DNA of 64,000 nt from Hydractinia symbiolongicarpus (Eukaryota > Cnidaria > Hydrozoa > Anthoathecata > Hydractiniidae), in assembly GCF_029227915.1 (NCBI RefSeq), contig NC_079886.1, positions 18,700,501 to 18,764,500 on the forward strand. The letters run 5' to 3'. The notes under the pieces are model-generated. The model was not told the DNA's origin. It did no database searches and was given only the letters and a program-made list of their open reading frames with translations. Of the stretch, positions 53,601-64,000 are shown one piece after another (the stretch's first letter is position 1; each line of letters begins with the position of its first letter). Position numbers and translations under genes: made by a program.

Positions 53601-56600
53601 TCATAACGTTGAAAATTTTTCAGAAGGTTTTTTTTTTCAAATCGTACAACTCAACAGTTTCTTAAAGCTTTGGAAGTGCCTGGAATCTTTGAGCTGGTTG
53701 CCTAATAAAAAGCATTCACCAGGAGTTACTGTTTACTAGACTGGACGTTTATTTCTTGAGTTACTGGCTTTCCCATATAAGCAGCACTGTAATTTGAGGC
53801 ACAAGTTGCCATGACTTTTTAATCACTTTGTACTGGCTGTTGCGTACAAGATGCTTCGTTTTTTAAAAGAGATCAACCTTATGTTGCTTAAAAGATGTTG
53901 CTTATAAAAAAGCGTGTATTGTCTAAGGCATCAATTCGCGAAGGCGTTAATACACGTTTTCTTCGTAAGTAAGAATGATAAAAATCAGATCAGGCTGAAA
54001 TATTCTTAAATTTTATCAATTTACAGGCTGAGATTATTCTGTGTATGAAGTTAGAAACCAGTTAGAAGATGTAGAGACAGACTTGCACGTGGAAATTGAA
54101 GAACCCGACCCATTTGGTGGTGGATGCTTTATTAGTTCTGATGCGCAGTTGAAAAAAAAGCTCCATAATAATTCTATCTTTGAAAAATCAGCATGCTTAA
54201 TAAAGTCTTAATTTTTGCGTTAATCCCAGCCTGATATTCTTTTAAAAGATATTCTAAAGCGCGTATGGTCACATACCTTTTAAATAAGAAAATAGTGTAT
54301 AACATATCATTTTTTTAACAAAAAGATTAATAATAATAAAGTTTTATGGAGCATTTACACTTACTGGGGTTTGGTTCACGAAAGCATGATTTACACTTGG
54401 CAACATAAAAATACGATTTCGGTCGACAACATTCCCAATTCTGTTTACCATTCGAGCATTGAATAAAACATTTTGGATGGTCTGGCCATGTGTAGTTACC
54501 GTCGGGTTTTGCAGTCTTGTTTCTATAGTGACATAGGCGGGTTGCTAAGAGTGAAAAACAAACAAACAAATGAATTAACTGTAGGAGGAAAACGAAAGTA
54601 TTGGACTTTTCGTATTAAACATTACTTACTGGATAGTGTCGGAACTTCATCTATCTGTAACGAATGTTCTTTCGTCACATGTGTTTTAGCCGGTGAAGCT
54701 TTTTGCAGCGTCATTTTTTCGTCGGTAGTTATGCCCATTGACGTGGATGTGCCGCTATTTTCCGTCAAAAGAAATGTTTGGGTTGGTGTTTTTCTTGAAC
54801 TTTTTACTGGAGAAGCTTCCGTCGTATTTTGTTCCGTTTGTGTCGACAGCTTTTTTATCGGTAAGTTGGTTTTTGTGTCCGTTGTTGGTATGATTGTCTC
54901 CAAGGCCTTTGTTTCTGTTGCCGTCGTTTCTGCACCCATCGTTTCTGAGTCCGTTGTTTCTGCAGTCATCGCTTCTGTTGTTGTTGTTGTTGTTGTTTTT
55001 GCTGTTTTAGTTGTAGTTGTAGCTGCTAATGCTATTCTGTTGATCAATATTTCATCATTTGCTTCAGTTGACGAGCTGGTTTCAGTAGAAGAACTTCTGC
55101 CAAGGAAGTCAATGCCAGTTGTGTTAGATAAAGCAAACTTTCCGGTTGTTGTATTGGAAGTGACGACTAAATTTGATGTTGTAGGTAGGACTGACTTCCA
55201 TGCTGTGAAAACAAGATAAACTATCCCTGCTAATATACAGACAAAATCATTATTTTCTTTATTTTTTAAATAAGGAACAAAAGCGTCAAACGGTCAAACG
55301 GTGACGAACTTTGAATTTGTTGTCTTATCTCAACATATTGCGCCACAATTGTGGGTACAATACTATGAAAGGGCTGATAAGATATTTCAATGCATATACA
55401 ATATGAAGACATGTAGCGTTTTAAATTTTGGTTCAAACTGCCTTAAGTTTTTCAGGCTTTATAAAAAAAGAAAAAAATGGCTCACATCATTTTATTTCAT
55501 TCATTTCCACATATAATGTAACATAAAATAATTATGTTCTCAGAAGTTTTCCAGGTTTTAAAAACCTTGCAATAGCTCTCTTACCGTTTTTCGCCTCACA
55601 TGTGTACGTTATTACGATACTGTTGTTGAACATACCACATGTATCATCTATCTCTGCAGATCTTGTTATTCTACACTGAATCTTCCTATCACAAGTTTTG
55701 ATCATGAACTCGTGAAAAGCTAATAACGCGCTGCATTTGTTATTACTTTCATTATTGCTGGAGCATTTGAATGGCGTTATCTTAACAAGATTGCCGTCCC
55801 AACATAATAAGATAAATTTTCGGGAGCAGACATTTCCTACAACATAAAGATTTTAAAATACATTTAAAGATATCTGAACTTGCAATCAGAATTACCGTAA
55901 TGCAAATAACTCTTTCAAAAGAGACTAGGCACAACAATGCATGTGAAAGAATTCGCGCCAAAATTATTTACGTAATGAATGTAAAGAAAGAATTATTTTT
56001 AAGTGCAAATATATTTACGCATTACCTGTTATTTCTGTTGATATTGATTCGAGAAGTGCTAAAATACAGATAGAGAAGTTACCAATGAAATAATAACGAG
56101 GAAATGCCGCAATTTATCACGATTTTATTCACGATTTTTAAATCGTTTTGATGTTTTCACTAGAACTGTATTTCGCTTTTTTTTCAATCCAATTTTTTCA
56201 AGGATCTGCATTTTAAAATAACGTAGCCAGCTAACGCCACCCTTACTGCAACATGTGAACCTGCGACGGAAAAAGGTGGTCAAACCCCATTAGTACAAAA
56301 ATCGGTGATAAAGTGACCAAGTGATTTTTGGTTATTTGACAAATATTTTGTACCTCTATGATTCCAGACTTCACCTTAAAATTGTTAGCAACTGTGTTTA
56401 ACGTCTATTACTGCTACTACTCTTTTTAATAGAAAACTCTGCAATGTAACCAAATTAGGTTGTAAAATGGAAAATACATTGTTTTAGCTAACTTTGATAT
56501 TATTACACTAGCTCGCAGATGCTAGGGTATTCAAATACAGCTGTCCGCCCCAAAATGGAAATTTTTGCCTCTCTGAGCACCGACACGGGATTAGTCGTGT

Positions 56601-57129
56601 GTTCGAATCTCATCTTGGTAACTATTTTTACTTTTTTTTTTCTTTTTACTATCTCGCCTGCGAGGATGTGTTTCCAACTCGTAACTAACTAACCAAATGG
56701 TCAATTGAAACGTCACAAATTTAAACTTCATACCTAAACTCTCTAAGTACTTAGAAGTCATCGGCCAAAATTGGTATTTGTTTTCGACAAAATTTGGCAC
56801 AGTTAACAAAAAGAAATAATGCTGAACATAATAGTGACATCGAAATTTTGCTTTTTGTCACCTAAATGTCATTTTAGGCCAAAATTGGTCCGAAAATTAA
56901 AATTACTTTATTTTCAACAAAGTTTGGCAAAGTTAACCAAAAAAGTATGCTGAACATGATAGTGACATCAAAATGTTAACTTTCAACCATGAATGATAGG
57001 CTGTAATTTTTCTTTTTTCTAGTAATTTGTTTTTTTTTAACCAAAGCTATTTCCTTTTTCGAACAATTAAGATCGTATATTATTTTTCTTTATTTTGCTT
57101 TTTCTCACTAAGTGACTTTCTTATAACCC

Positions 57130-57162
<33 letters not shown>

Positions 57163-57682
57163 GGGGGGGGGGGGAGGGTTTACTGAATTTCAAAAATTTT
57201 AGGTGGAGCTTGTGGTCTTTCTTCTTCCTGTCAGTCAGCATACTCCAGCTTCGTAACAGAAATCACAATTTCATAGACAGCTTTTTATAAACTTTGTTGG
57301 CGAGCTAGTTTACGTATATTATACGTCTTGTTGTTATTATTGAGAAGTTGTTGGGAACATAATGAAAACAAATAACACTCGAATAATAAGAACAGTAGGC
57401 TCGGCCTCTAAAGTCCTACTAAAAACTGCGTATTCAGTTATGTAATATTCGCCCTCTAATTGAAAACGAGACTTAAAGCGAATGGCAAAAAGTTTCGAGC
57501 TGTCAAATTATTAACTCCAGAGAAGCATTTTCTCAAAACAAACTGTGTCCAACATTTAAATTCACATCAATATGATGCCACTTAATACGATTTTAAATTC
57601 AAAAATTTAAAGTATAAATATAAAAATTATATATATATATACCAAGCTTGGTGGAAATAATCAACATCAGCAGAAGTTTCAT
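47637..57682 (-). CDS. Adhesion GPCR, latrophilin-like, with chitin-binding-like domain
   Basis: Fifteen exons: 57682-57643, 56058-56026, 55836-55585, 55202-54630, 54544-54365, 53260-53204, 52833-52789, 52619-52390, 52013-51861, 51611-51116, 50870-50645, 50222-49957, 49593-49518, 49050-48623, 47749-47637; 3168 nt, about 1055 residues, in phase. Order: signal peptide MKLLLMLIISTKLA; SUEL/rhamnose-binding lectin (25-108); Thr/Ser-rich mucin-like stalk (109-299); a Cys-rich CBM14-like module with PDGNYTWPDHPKCFIQCSNG (300-359); HRM (394-470, RTCIYGG...ERFC); GAIN (about 471-717); GPS with CKCNHLTNF and predicted self-cleavage between Leu717 and Thr718; seven helices (734-1000); acidic cytoplasmic tail DDDDDDDEYEDSDAV. 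It is a plasma-membrane receptor; ligand unknown. Latrophilins share lectin, HRM and GAIN but carry olfactomedin rather than a chitin-binding module. The last exon is least certain; 48351-48242 is an alternative. Confidence 0.9.
48242..48351 (-). other. Alternative 3' exon of the adhesion GPCR
   Basis: After the donor at 48623 an acceptor TTTTTACAG at 48352 would continue the frame as Q-TQNGKFRHIDEILELILNDS, then DADVDLGKVMTIKMM and a TAG. Like the distal exon 47749-47637 it encodes an acidic tail. A donor GTGATG after the GGAAAG near 48266 would instead join 47749 in another frame (QLVLQSMEKH...). Alternative C termini are possible; the sequence alone cannot choose. Confidence 0.4.
51040..51104. 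repeat. (CAAA)n microsatellite beside a splice donor
   Basis: About 15 perfect CAAA units end 12 bases from the donor of GAIN exon 51611-51116, inside the intron. On the transcribed strand it is a GTTT/TTTG tract. Confidence 0.95.
52840..52959 (+). mobile_element. Truncated Helitron-like 3' end, plus strand
   Basis: The plus strand reads a hairpin CTGTGGATTTTTCCACGAG, then TAACGACTAA, i.e. a hairpin about six bases before CTAA. It faces the next element tail to tail. The left limit is uncertain because no TC start was found. Confidence 0.45.
52981..53157 (-). mobile_element. Non-autonomous Helitron-like element, 177 bp
   Basis: On the minus strand it begins TCTCTATTATAATAGCCGTA, contains GTCTGTCTGTCTC, and ends with the palindrome CCCGTGGATTTTTCCACGGG, six bases, then CTAG. 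Flanks are A on the left and T on the right, the expected A^T insertion without target duplication. It lies in the receptor intron between exons 53260-53204 and 52833-52789. Confidence 0.75.
56530..57335. repeat. Inverted copy of the tRNA-related repeat, split by a satellite-type element
   Basis: 56551-56640 matches 9697-9770 in reverse, including the B-box-like GTGTTCGAATC. 57195-57335 matches 9297-9375 and its neighbour near 9510-9560, also reversed. Between them, 56750-57035 carries about two inverted units of the 128-bp array plus its flank. This nested structure sits in the first intron of the adhesion GPCR. Confidence 0.75.
57128..57177. repeat. Poly-T/poly-G homopolymer tract
   Basis: More than 30 T followed by about a dozen G and an AGGG end, in the first GPCR intron. 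Such tracts are prone to assembly or sequencing error, so the exact length should not be trusted. Confidence 0.85.
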
Positions 57683-58898
57683 TCTGTGGTATCAATTTCC
57701 TCGGTTTACATGAACGGCGGCAACTTTAAAAAAGCTTTGTCGTAAAAAAAATATTTCACGTCGATATTAAATCTTCAAATTAATGAAATATTTACCTACT
57801 TGCCACTGTGTATAACCCCCTTGCAAACCGTACGCCTTAGTAGAAAAAATGCCCAACGCGTTTTTATTCAGGGGGATATATATTCTCAAACATTAATATT
57901 TATAAACTGAAGAGTGCAAAAAAACCAAGTGAGCAACAACTCGTGGTTAAACAGTGTTGAATAGACTGACATAATTAATGAATGTGTTTGCATAATTAAT
58001 AAAAAGTTGGAGCATGATAGTATACGATGGTACGAGGTTTGACGTCATTTTACATGACTCACTTTGAAGTTTTGTTTTGTTTTTGTCATTTTAATATACG
58101 TTATTTTATAGGCAATCCACTTTTTATAGTATCAGAACGTCTAAATTTCAGCAGAAGCTGGACGTGCTTATTTTTTTACACTTTTTAATCTCAAATGTTC
58201 TTTTTTGTGATCTTCAAAAAAAATTTGTGCGAAATTAAATAGATAGATAGATAAGATATATTTCGCAGTTAAAAAAGAATACAATTAGGTTACTAAAATT
58301 ATAAATACATTGGCCGGAGCAAGTAGAAGACGTGGACCGTTTTATCATCAAGCCCCGTTGGTTGAGCTATTTACAGCTTACAATGTGTTAAAAATTTAAA
58401 AATATTGAATTAAATTAGGATAAACGATTAAAAATATTGAGCTACATCATTTTCAATTTTGAGCATGAGATTCTTTGATACCTTTTTAAATTGTTCTAAA
58501 CCAATATTCATTTGACAATTATTGTCTAAAATTCTCTTCCACAATAGTGGTCCTTTATTTTTTATGGAATAGATTCTCAATTTCGGAGTAGTTTTTGGTA
58601 TAACAAAGTTATCTTTCGAGTACCTTGTGTCATACTTAAATGAATGTTAAATGAGGGAAATTTGTCAGCAAATGCTAACGGACATGAAGCGATTTTTATC
58701 TTAAACATAAAGAGTATATTTTGATAAGAATGGGAATTTGAAGTCAGATATAAAGATGGTGACGAAGGTTTTCTGATTGGAAGAAATGATGGTATTAAAA
58801 TTCTGATGTAAAAGTATACATTTTAATTTCGCAGACTACAATATATGAGATCCATTACTAAAAGTTAAGCAGGTACTAATAGGAGATTATATACGTGA

Positions 58899-59078
58899 CT
58901 AGTCGTTGCCCGTGGAAAAATCCACGGGTTCGCCCGTCCATTATATCTTCTCGTCGCAACAAAGTGGATAAAAATATATCGCATTAGGTATTGGTGCGCA
59001 TTATAAAAATTTCGTGATTTCGTTACGGGACGCGGCTCTCGCGGACACACAGACAAAATACGGCTATTATTAAAGAGA
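58899..59078 (-). mobile_element. Non-autonomous Helitron-like element, about 180 bp
   Basis: The second clear copy of the family at 52981-53157: same hairpin CCCGTGGATTTTTCCACGGG and CTAG end followed by T, and a start TCTCTTTAATAATAGCCGTA. The base before TC is G rather than A, so its 5' border is less certain. Confidence 0.7.
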
Positions 59079-59530
59079 CGTTTGGGTTGTTTATTTAACC
59101 TCTTATGTATAAAGTTTTTGGAAAGGTTTAAGATATTTGGGCTTAACTCATGCACTACCTTTGTCACTGCATTGTTACCGGTGGTGTTCATGAATGTTTT
59201 GTTTGTTATCCTTTACAACAAATATAGCAAAGATCCTCGGTTTCTCAGTAGACGCATGGACGTGCCTTGATAAACTTTTATCTGAATATATACGCCATCC
59301 AGAGAGTTTACTGAGAACAAGTACGGTGTGTTATAAAAAAGGGTCCCTTACTACGAAGTATCAACTACATTGTTATTGAAAATTATTAGTTATTATTTAT
59401 CTATTTATTTATGTAAATAGCGTAATTTTGACAATGTTAGTTGATATTAAAAGGTTTTCTCGTCACTCGTAACACTTCTTTACATTTCGCCAGATACTAA
59501 AGAAACCATTGAAGGTATTTTATTTCTATA

Positions 59531-60000
59531 CAGTTAGCTCCTGGTAATTCGAAAACCGGATTACTCGAACTTTCATTATCTCAACCCATTTTCTTGGGTC
59601 CCTTGAACTTGTTAATACTTTCTTCTTTCTTATAAAAAATTCCGGCCTGCTCGAATCTCGAATAACTCGAACATTCGAACATTGGACCCATTCTTCGACT
59701 TGGACTTTTTACTGGAGAAAAGAAAATCAAAGACTACATAAATGTCAGATTTTAAATTTTTTTAATTTTTATTAATGTAATACAGATAGATAATGTTGTC
59801 TGTAAAGGAAAATTCAATTTACAAGGGACTTGCATGCCTTTTTCATAGCCAATGGACCTCTTCCAGGTAACTTTAACTCAAACTATAATTTCATTTTAGA
59901 CTAAATTCGACTTAACAGAAGCTTCGTTTAACTCAAACATTCGTTAAGTTGAACTATTTTCCTCGGTCCCATAGAGGTTCGAGTTACCGGGAGTTAACTG
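59531..60000. mobile_element. Pogo/Tigger-type MITE with TA target duplication
   Basis: The left end begins CAGTTAGCTCCTGGTAATTC, and the right end in inverse is CAGTTAACTCCCGGTAACTC, both followed by GAA; 17 of the first 20 positions match. TA flanks both sides (59529-59530 and 60001-60002), as in Tc1/mariner and pogo elements, and CAGT ends suit the pogo/Tigger group. The 470-base interior repeats ACTCGAAC/TTCGAA motifs and has no transposase. Confidence 0.8.
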
Positions 60001-60198
60001 TACCTGTTTTTTTGGGGCATGTTTATTGTTCGGCTGTACGTGTTTAGTACTTAACATTTTCCATATAAAAATACTGTTGTTGTTTTCAACGTGTCTTATA
60101 CACCCATCTTTAGTGTTTCCATTAAAAAGACACTTTCTGTAGGAAGAAGAAATTTTTTCTTTAACAAAATTTTCTAAAAACAAAAGTGTTCTAAAATC

Positions 60199-62959
60199 TT
60201 AAAATTTAGGAGTGAACAATCTACTATACGTGGGCGGACCACGTTTTTCTAAGTATTCTTTCAACTTGCCAGCATTTCTCACTCTTTCATTGTAACTTTT
60301 AAGTACAGGATATTTATCGATAAAGTTTTCGTATTTCTTTAAGTTGTATGGCAACTGCAGCGTCTCGATACTGTTGACGATCATAACATCTCCCAGTGTC
60401 AACTGAAAAAAAAATATTAATTGGTATTAGGGGGAAAATCGTCAGTCAGCACAATATTTCATCACCACTTAAGGAATATAAAAGATATTTATGGAATATT
60501 TGTATATGATTACGGTCTTCTTCTAGATTTTTTTTTTTTTTTTTTTTTAAAGGAATGTTAAATCTCTCTTAATAAAAGCATGTACAGTAATAAATAAAAG
60601 TAATAAATTTATTTATATATTATATAAAAACGAGTTAAAAATTTTTCGTGAAGATGATGTAGACTAAAAAGATTCGAGAAGGAGATAGCTGCGAGAACGA
60701 TCGATATCTTCTATATAAAATGTTTTTTAGAATACACTGTGTCCTTATTGTGGGCGTCATAAAGACCAAAGAAGTGTTGCATAGGAGGCTGACTGGAAAA
60801 TAGAGGTCCAATCCCTTCAAAGGCTATAATCTATCGATGGGTGCATTTGATGTTTTTTGTAAGCTCTGGGCACATAAAATAAATAACTAACGACCGCTTT
60901 TCACCGAAAATGGTCGTAACGATGGACGTAAAAAAAAGTTAAATATGTTAAAAATATTGAAATTAATGTTAATATTAAATCTGAAAATCTAAAAAAGGCA
61001 TATATTGGGGAAAAATTTTAGCTGTCTTTTATTAACGAATATTTGAAAAATTGCCCGTTATGGTGGTGTGTTTCTTATAAACAACATATCCGCTAAATAG
61101 AATTCCATCATTAAGTTTTTAATAATTATTTTTTTAATAACACAACTTGAGATTTTATTGCAGTATGATTGTCTAACCTGCTGCCAAATTACCTCCGCAA
61201 ACTTTTTAAACTTGTTAGCTTTTGGTGTTTCTGTGAAATTAATTTTATAAAGAAAAGTATATTCTACAAGGTAAGTGAAAAGAGAAAAAAAAGAATAAAA
61301 GAAATAACAAGAAAAATAAAATAATTTTCCCAAAACAGGTATTTTAAGGCCGCCCAATATTTGCTTTTTAGTATGCGCGTTAGATTTTTTTTTTAACTGC
61401 GACGCGTGTTTTAAAGCTGCTTCCTATTACGGTTTATGACTGTAGCTCCCAACATTTGAATGTCGTCGCTCAATATGCTCAATTTCCATTACATTAAAGA
61501 TGGCAGCGTCTTCTGAATTTTCATTGGTCGTTAAATTTGACCAATTGTAAACGCTTGGAGGTTGACTCGTCTTAACTTCAAAGAGTGCCAAAATACAGGT
61601 GTTACAGTCAGAAAAAATTGCGCATGCTCAGATAGGAGCTTGACTGCTAGAACGCCGTAGCCAACAACTCTAATAACCTAGAGATTTTAAGCATCGACAT
61701 ACAAAGTGATTTATTAGGAAATTGCTCTTCATGAAAGCCATGCGAAGAAGATAGTAGAGAAGAAATATACTTACATTGTTTCCAACCAAGAAACTTTTTC
61801 CATCATTGTTTTTCTTCAAAAACGTTTCCAGCAATTTAAATGCTCGTGGAAGGTAGTTGTCAAATAGATTTTCCAATTGCTTGTTCTACGTGAAGAAAAT
61901 AGTCAATTGAAAAAGTGGAATGTATAATGCTAGGTACAATCAGGCATTATCACACTTCAGTCTGAATTTGTTTCGTAATCTCTATTTTCTATTCTCTTAT
62001 ACATTTAACTGACGATAGGGAATATTCAGGGTTTTGGAAAAAGGTGAATCAGGTTAAATGACATTGACTTGCTTTGTCTCGTTTACTGATTTTTACAATT
62101 AAGTGTCTTGATAATCCTTCCGACTTTGTCTAAATTCCGCTATTACTATTATATGAGATTCTATACACGCAGTTAGCTATCCATGTAAAGGTTTTTCTGT
62201 GAAGGCCAGCACTTGTTACTTACATTTTAAAATATTTTTTTATAACTTCGATTTATACAACCTGTATTTTTTTACACAATCTGTATTTTTTGTAAAACCT
62301 GTATTTTTTATATACAACCTGTATTTTTTATACAACCTGTGTTTTTTATATAACCTGTATTTTTTATACAACCTGTATTTTTTATACAACCTGTATTTTT
62401 TACCTTCTCCTCCTCCGTGTTTTTCCAGAAGTATGCGCCCAATGATTGTTCTTGCGAGTGTTTCAATGTGTCCAACACCTGATCGATAATTGCTTTCTCT
62501 TGATTGGTGGAGCCATATAAATCATACGCATTTGCCAGATATCGCGTAATGCTATGAGATTGGCAAATTACCTCATCATCAACCTCGAGGGAAGGAAGTT
62601 GTCCCATGGGAAACAATTTATCTAGTAAATAAAAATATTATTAGTGAGGTATCTTTCACTTAAAAAGATTGAAGCTGTATTATGTATAAATAAGAGTTTC
62701 TGACCGCATAGCATAAATGAGCCATTCTCAACTCTATCACCCAAACCCTCTCTTTTAATTTCGTCACAAAAATTTGGAGTCAATGTTAAGAATCTGTTTT
62801 ATCATAAATTGTTTACTTACCGTTTTCTTTTATCGAGGGAACGTCAGTAAAGCCGTATCTCTTATCTTCATACTCAACACCAGCAACTGCGAAAAGCATT
62901 CGAATAGGCTCGCCACGAGCTGGTAAGTCGAAGTAGTGAAGAGTGTATTTTGGCGCCAT
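60199..62959 (-). CDS. Sigma-class glutathione S-transferase
   Basis: Exons 62959-62821, 62621-62404, 61885-61775 and 60402-60199 join in phase to 223 residues. The N-terminal thioredoxin-like domain begins APKYTLHYFDLPARGEPIRM; Tyr8 is the family's glutathione-activating tyrosine. The binding-site motif LPSLEVDDEVICQSHSITRY (SNAIL/TRAIL-like QSxxI) follows at about 56-75. The helical C-terminal domain has FLVGNNLTLGDV (about 151-162), the N-capping-box region of GSTs, and ends RLFTPKF. Length and motifs match the sigma class, which includes haematopoietic prostaglandin D synthase; a cytosolic glutathione-conjugating enzyme is expected, but prostaglandin activity cannot be inferred. Start: an acceptor-like TTTTCGTAG lies about 15 bases upstream of the ATG. 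The first residues MAPKY are typical. Confidence 0.93.
62250..62403. repeat. 17-18 bp minisatellite in GST intron 2
   Basis: About nine units of ACAACCTGTATTTTTTAT run right up to the donor of exon 62621-62404 (on the transcribed strand each unit reads ATAAAAAATACAGGTTGT). Each unit holds CAGGTTGT, a decoy donor-like GGTTGT and an acceptor-like CAG, directly beside the real splice site GAG|GTAAAA. Confidence 0.9.
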
Positions 62960-64000
62960 TTTGTAAATGAATACTCTACGAAAAACAAAACATTGATTTC
63001 TCTAGTGTAAACGCTAGGTGCGTAATTATCCTGCATAAAAACACTTTCGAGTCTCCAATCACTTTATTATTATTATTATTGAAATTATTTACTCGGGATA
63101 GCCTCTTCAGTTCCTATTTGTATTCCTATCCACGAGGGTCCTGCGAAGGAGGTCCTAGCGCATTTAGATTCCCCATTTGAACTACGAAAGGCGTGCAAGC
63201 ACAACAAGATCTCCCGCACTGGAAGCGACTGTTTTACAGTGCCCCCCCCCCTCCGCAATATTAATATTTAAAGTTCATGCCATTCAGGTTTATACAATTT
63301 TTTTTTTGAATTTCGTTTATTAAGTAGATTTACTTCAATTGGATTACACACATACCCGCCCGTCATGATAGGAGATCCGATCAGGGTGAACCAATATCAG
63401 TAGAGAATGGTAAAAGGGTGTGATGTGTTGAACATTTATCTACCTGTATACGCCTACCGCTAACAAGTCACATGTAGCGTAGGGACCACGGATCGAGCAC
63501 TGCACTCTACTGATTAGTATATTAGCGACGCATAAATAGCTTCACTTCAATTTGTTCTTGTTTTTTTTCTATATTTTCAGCGTTCTTTATTTATTTTCTA
63601 GTACATTCTGAAGTACAAGTTATGCTAAGTCGCAATAATTGATTCTTCAAAACTTCTGCCTTGACAGTGCTGTAGGAAGCTGGGGGCAAGTACAACAAGA
63701 CGTATGATATACGCAAACAACCTCGCCAAAAAAGTGTATAAAAAGCTTAAGTTAGACACGACATATTTTGCTATTCGGATAGGCAATAATATTGATAGAA
63801 AATTTCTCGAAATTTCAATTTTCGTTAGGTCAGTCTGTAAACATGTCCTCGCGGGCGAGATAGTAAAAAGAAAAAAAAAGTAAAAATAGTTACCAAGATG
63901 AGATTCGAACACACGACTACTCCCGTGTCGGTGCTCAGAGAGGCAAAAATTTCCATTCTTGTAGGACACATTTGCGTTTTAATACAAGCTCACGAGCTTG
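62960..64000. other. GST upstream region with dispersed repeat copy
   Basis: No gene. 63694-64000 repeats 9297-9808 in the same orientation with an internal deletion and runs off the window edge; it includes the tRNA-related segment at 63894-63960. A C-tract at 63243-63251 and a T-tract at 63298-63306 are present. No promoter element could be assigned. Confidence 0.65.

Larger units (their letters stand above)
57683..60198. other. Intergenic region between adhesion GPCR and GST
   Basis: It contains the receptor promoter side, one Helitron-like element (58899-59078) and a pogo-type MITE (59531-60000). Overlapping short open stretches at 59082-59379 are hydrophobic but unsupported. Nothing recognised between about 57700 and 58890. 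Confidence 0.55.

Noticed and set aside
54473-55219. 248-codon plus-strand open frame, the longest in the window, valine/serine-rich
   Set aside because: It is the antisense of the Thr/Ser-rich stalk exons of the adhesion GPCR (55202-54630 and part of 54544-54365), whose splice phases join on the minus strand.
59082-59379. Overlapping plus-strand hydrophobic open frames
   Set aside because: They begin at the edge of a Helitron-like element, lack splice support and match no family I recognise.
62199-62489. Plus-strand frame with NLYFLY repeats and the minus-strand NTGCIK repeats
   Set aside because: Both are readings of the 17-18 bp minisatellite and the antisense of GST exon 2.

Overview
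This is eukaryotic, AT-rich genomic DNA: five intron-split protein genes can be assembled exon by exon with GT/AG boundaries and consistent reading phase, separated by long repeat-filled stretches. The gene set (STRAD pseudokinase, patatin-like lipase with EF-hands, Rnd-like Rho GTPase, latrophilin-type adhesion GPCR, sigma-class GST) indicates an animal. The base composition, the density of small DNA transposons and a chitin-binding domain on a surface receptor are most like a cnidarian, probably a medusozoan or hydrozoan. That assignment is inference; no organism-specific marker was identified.

Layout. 1-10089 (+): the last ten exons of a STRAD (STE20-related adaptor) pseudokinase; the 5' end lies outside the window. 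10090-12924: intergenic DNA with a small inverted-repeat element. 12925-23254 (-): a 13-exon gene for a 704-residue patatin-type lipase fused to a C-terminal EF-hand pair, convergent with STRAD. 23255-31354: about 8 kb without a firm gene but with several transposon relics. 31355-33272 (-): a five-exon, 209-residue Rnd-like Rho GTPase. 33273-47636: about 14 kb dominated by repeats, including a 128-129 bp tandem array, with a few unassigned exon-like pieces. 47637-57682 (-): a 15-exon adhesion GPCR of about 1055 residues with lectin, mucin-like, chitin-binding-like, HRM, GAIN/GPS and seven-helix parts. 57683-60198: repeats, including a clear pogo/Tigger-type MITE. 60199-62959 (-): a four-exon, 223-residue sigma-class glutathione S-transferase. 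62960-64000: upstream DNA plus a copy of a tRNA-related dispersed repeat.

The genes do not form an operon or an obvious shared pathway. STRAD, the Rho GTPase and the receptor belong to polarity, cytoskeleton and adhesion signalling, but nothing in the sequence ties them together. The four minus-strand genes all have a splice-acceptor-like AG within about 17 bases upstream of the start codon. That fits either 5'-UTR introns or spliced-leader trans-splicing.

Repeats include Helitron-like elements with TC...CTAG ends and a terminal hairpin, several MITEs, a tRNA-related dispersed repeat present three times, a satellite-bearing element present twice, minisatellites inside introns, and two near-perfect long hairpins. 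Exon boundaries were read by eye, so individual junctions may be off by a few bases even where the phase works.
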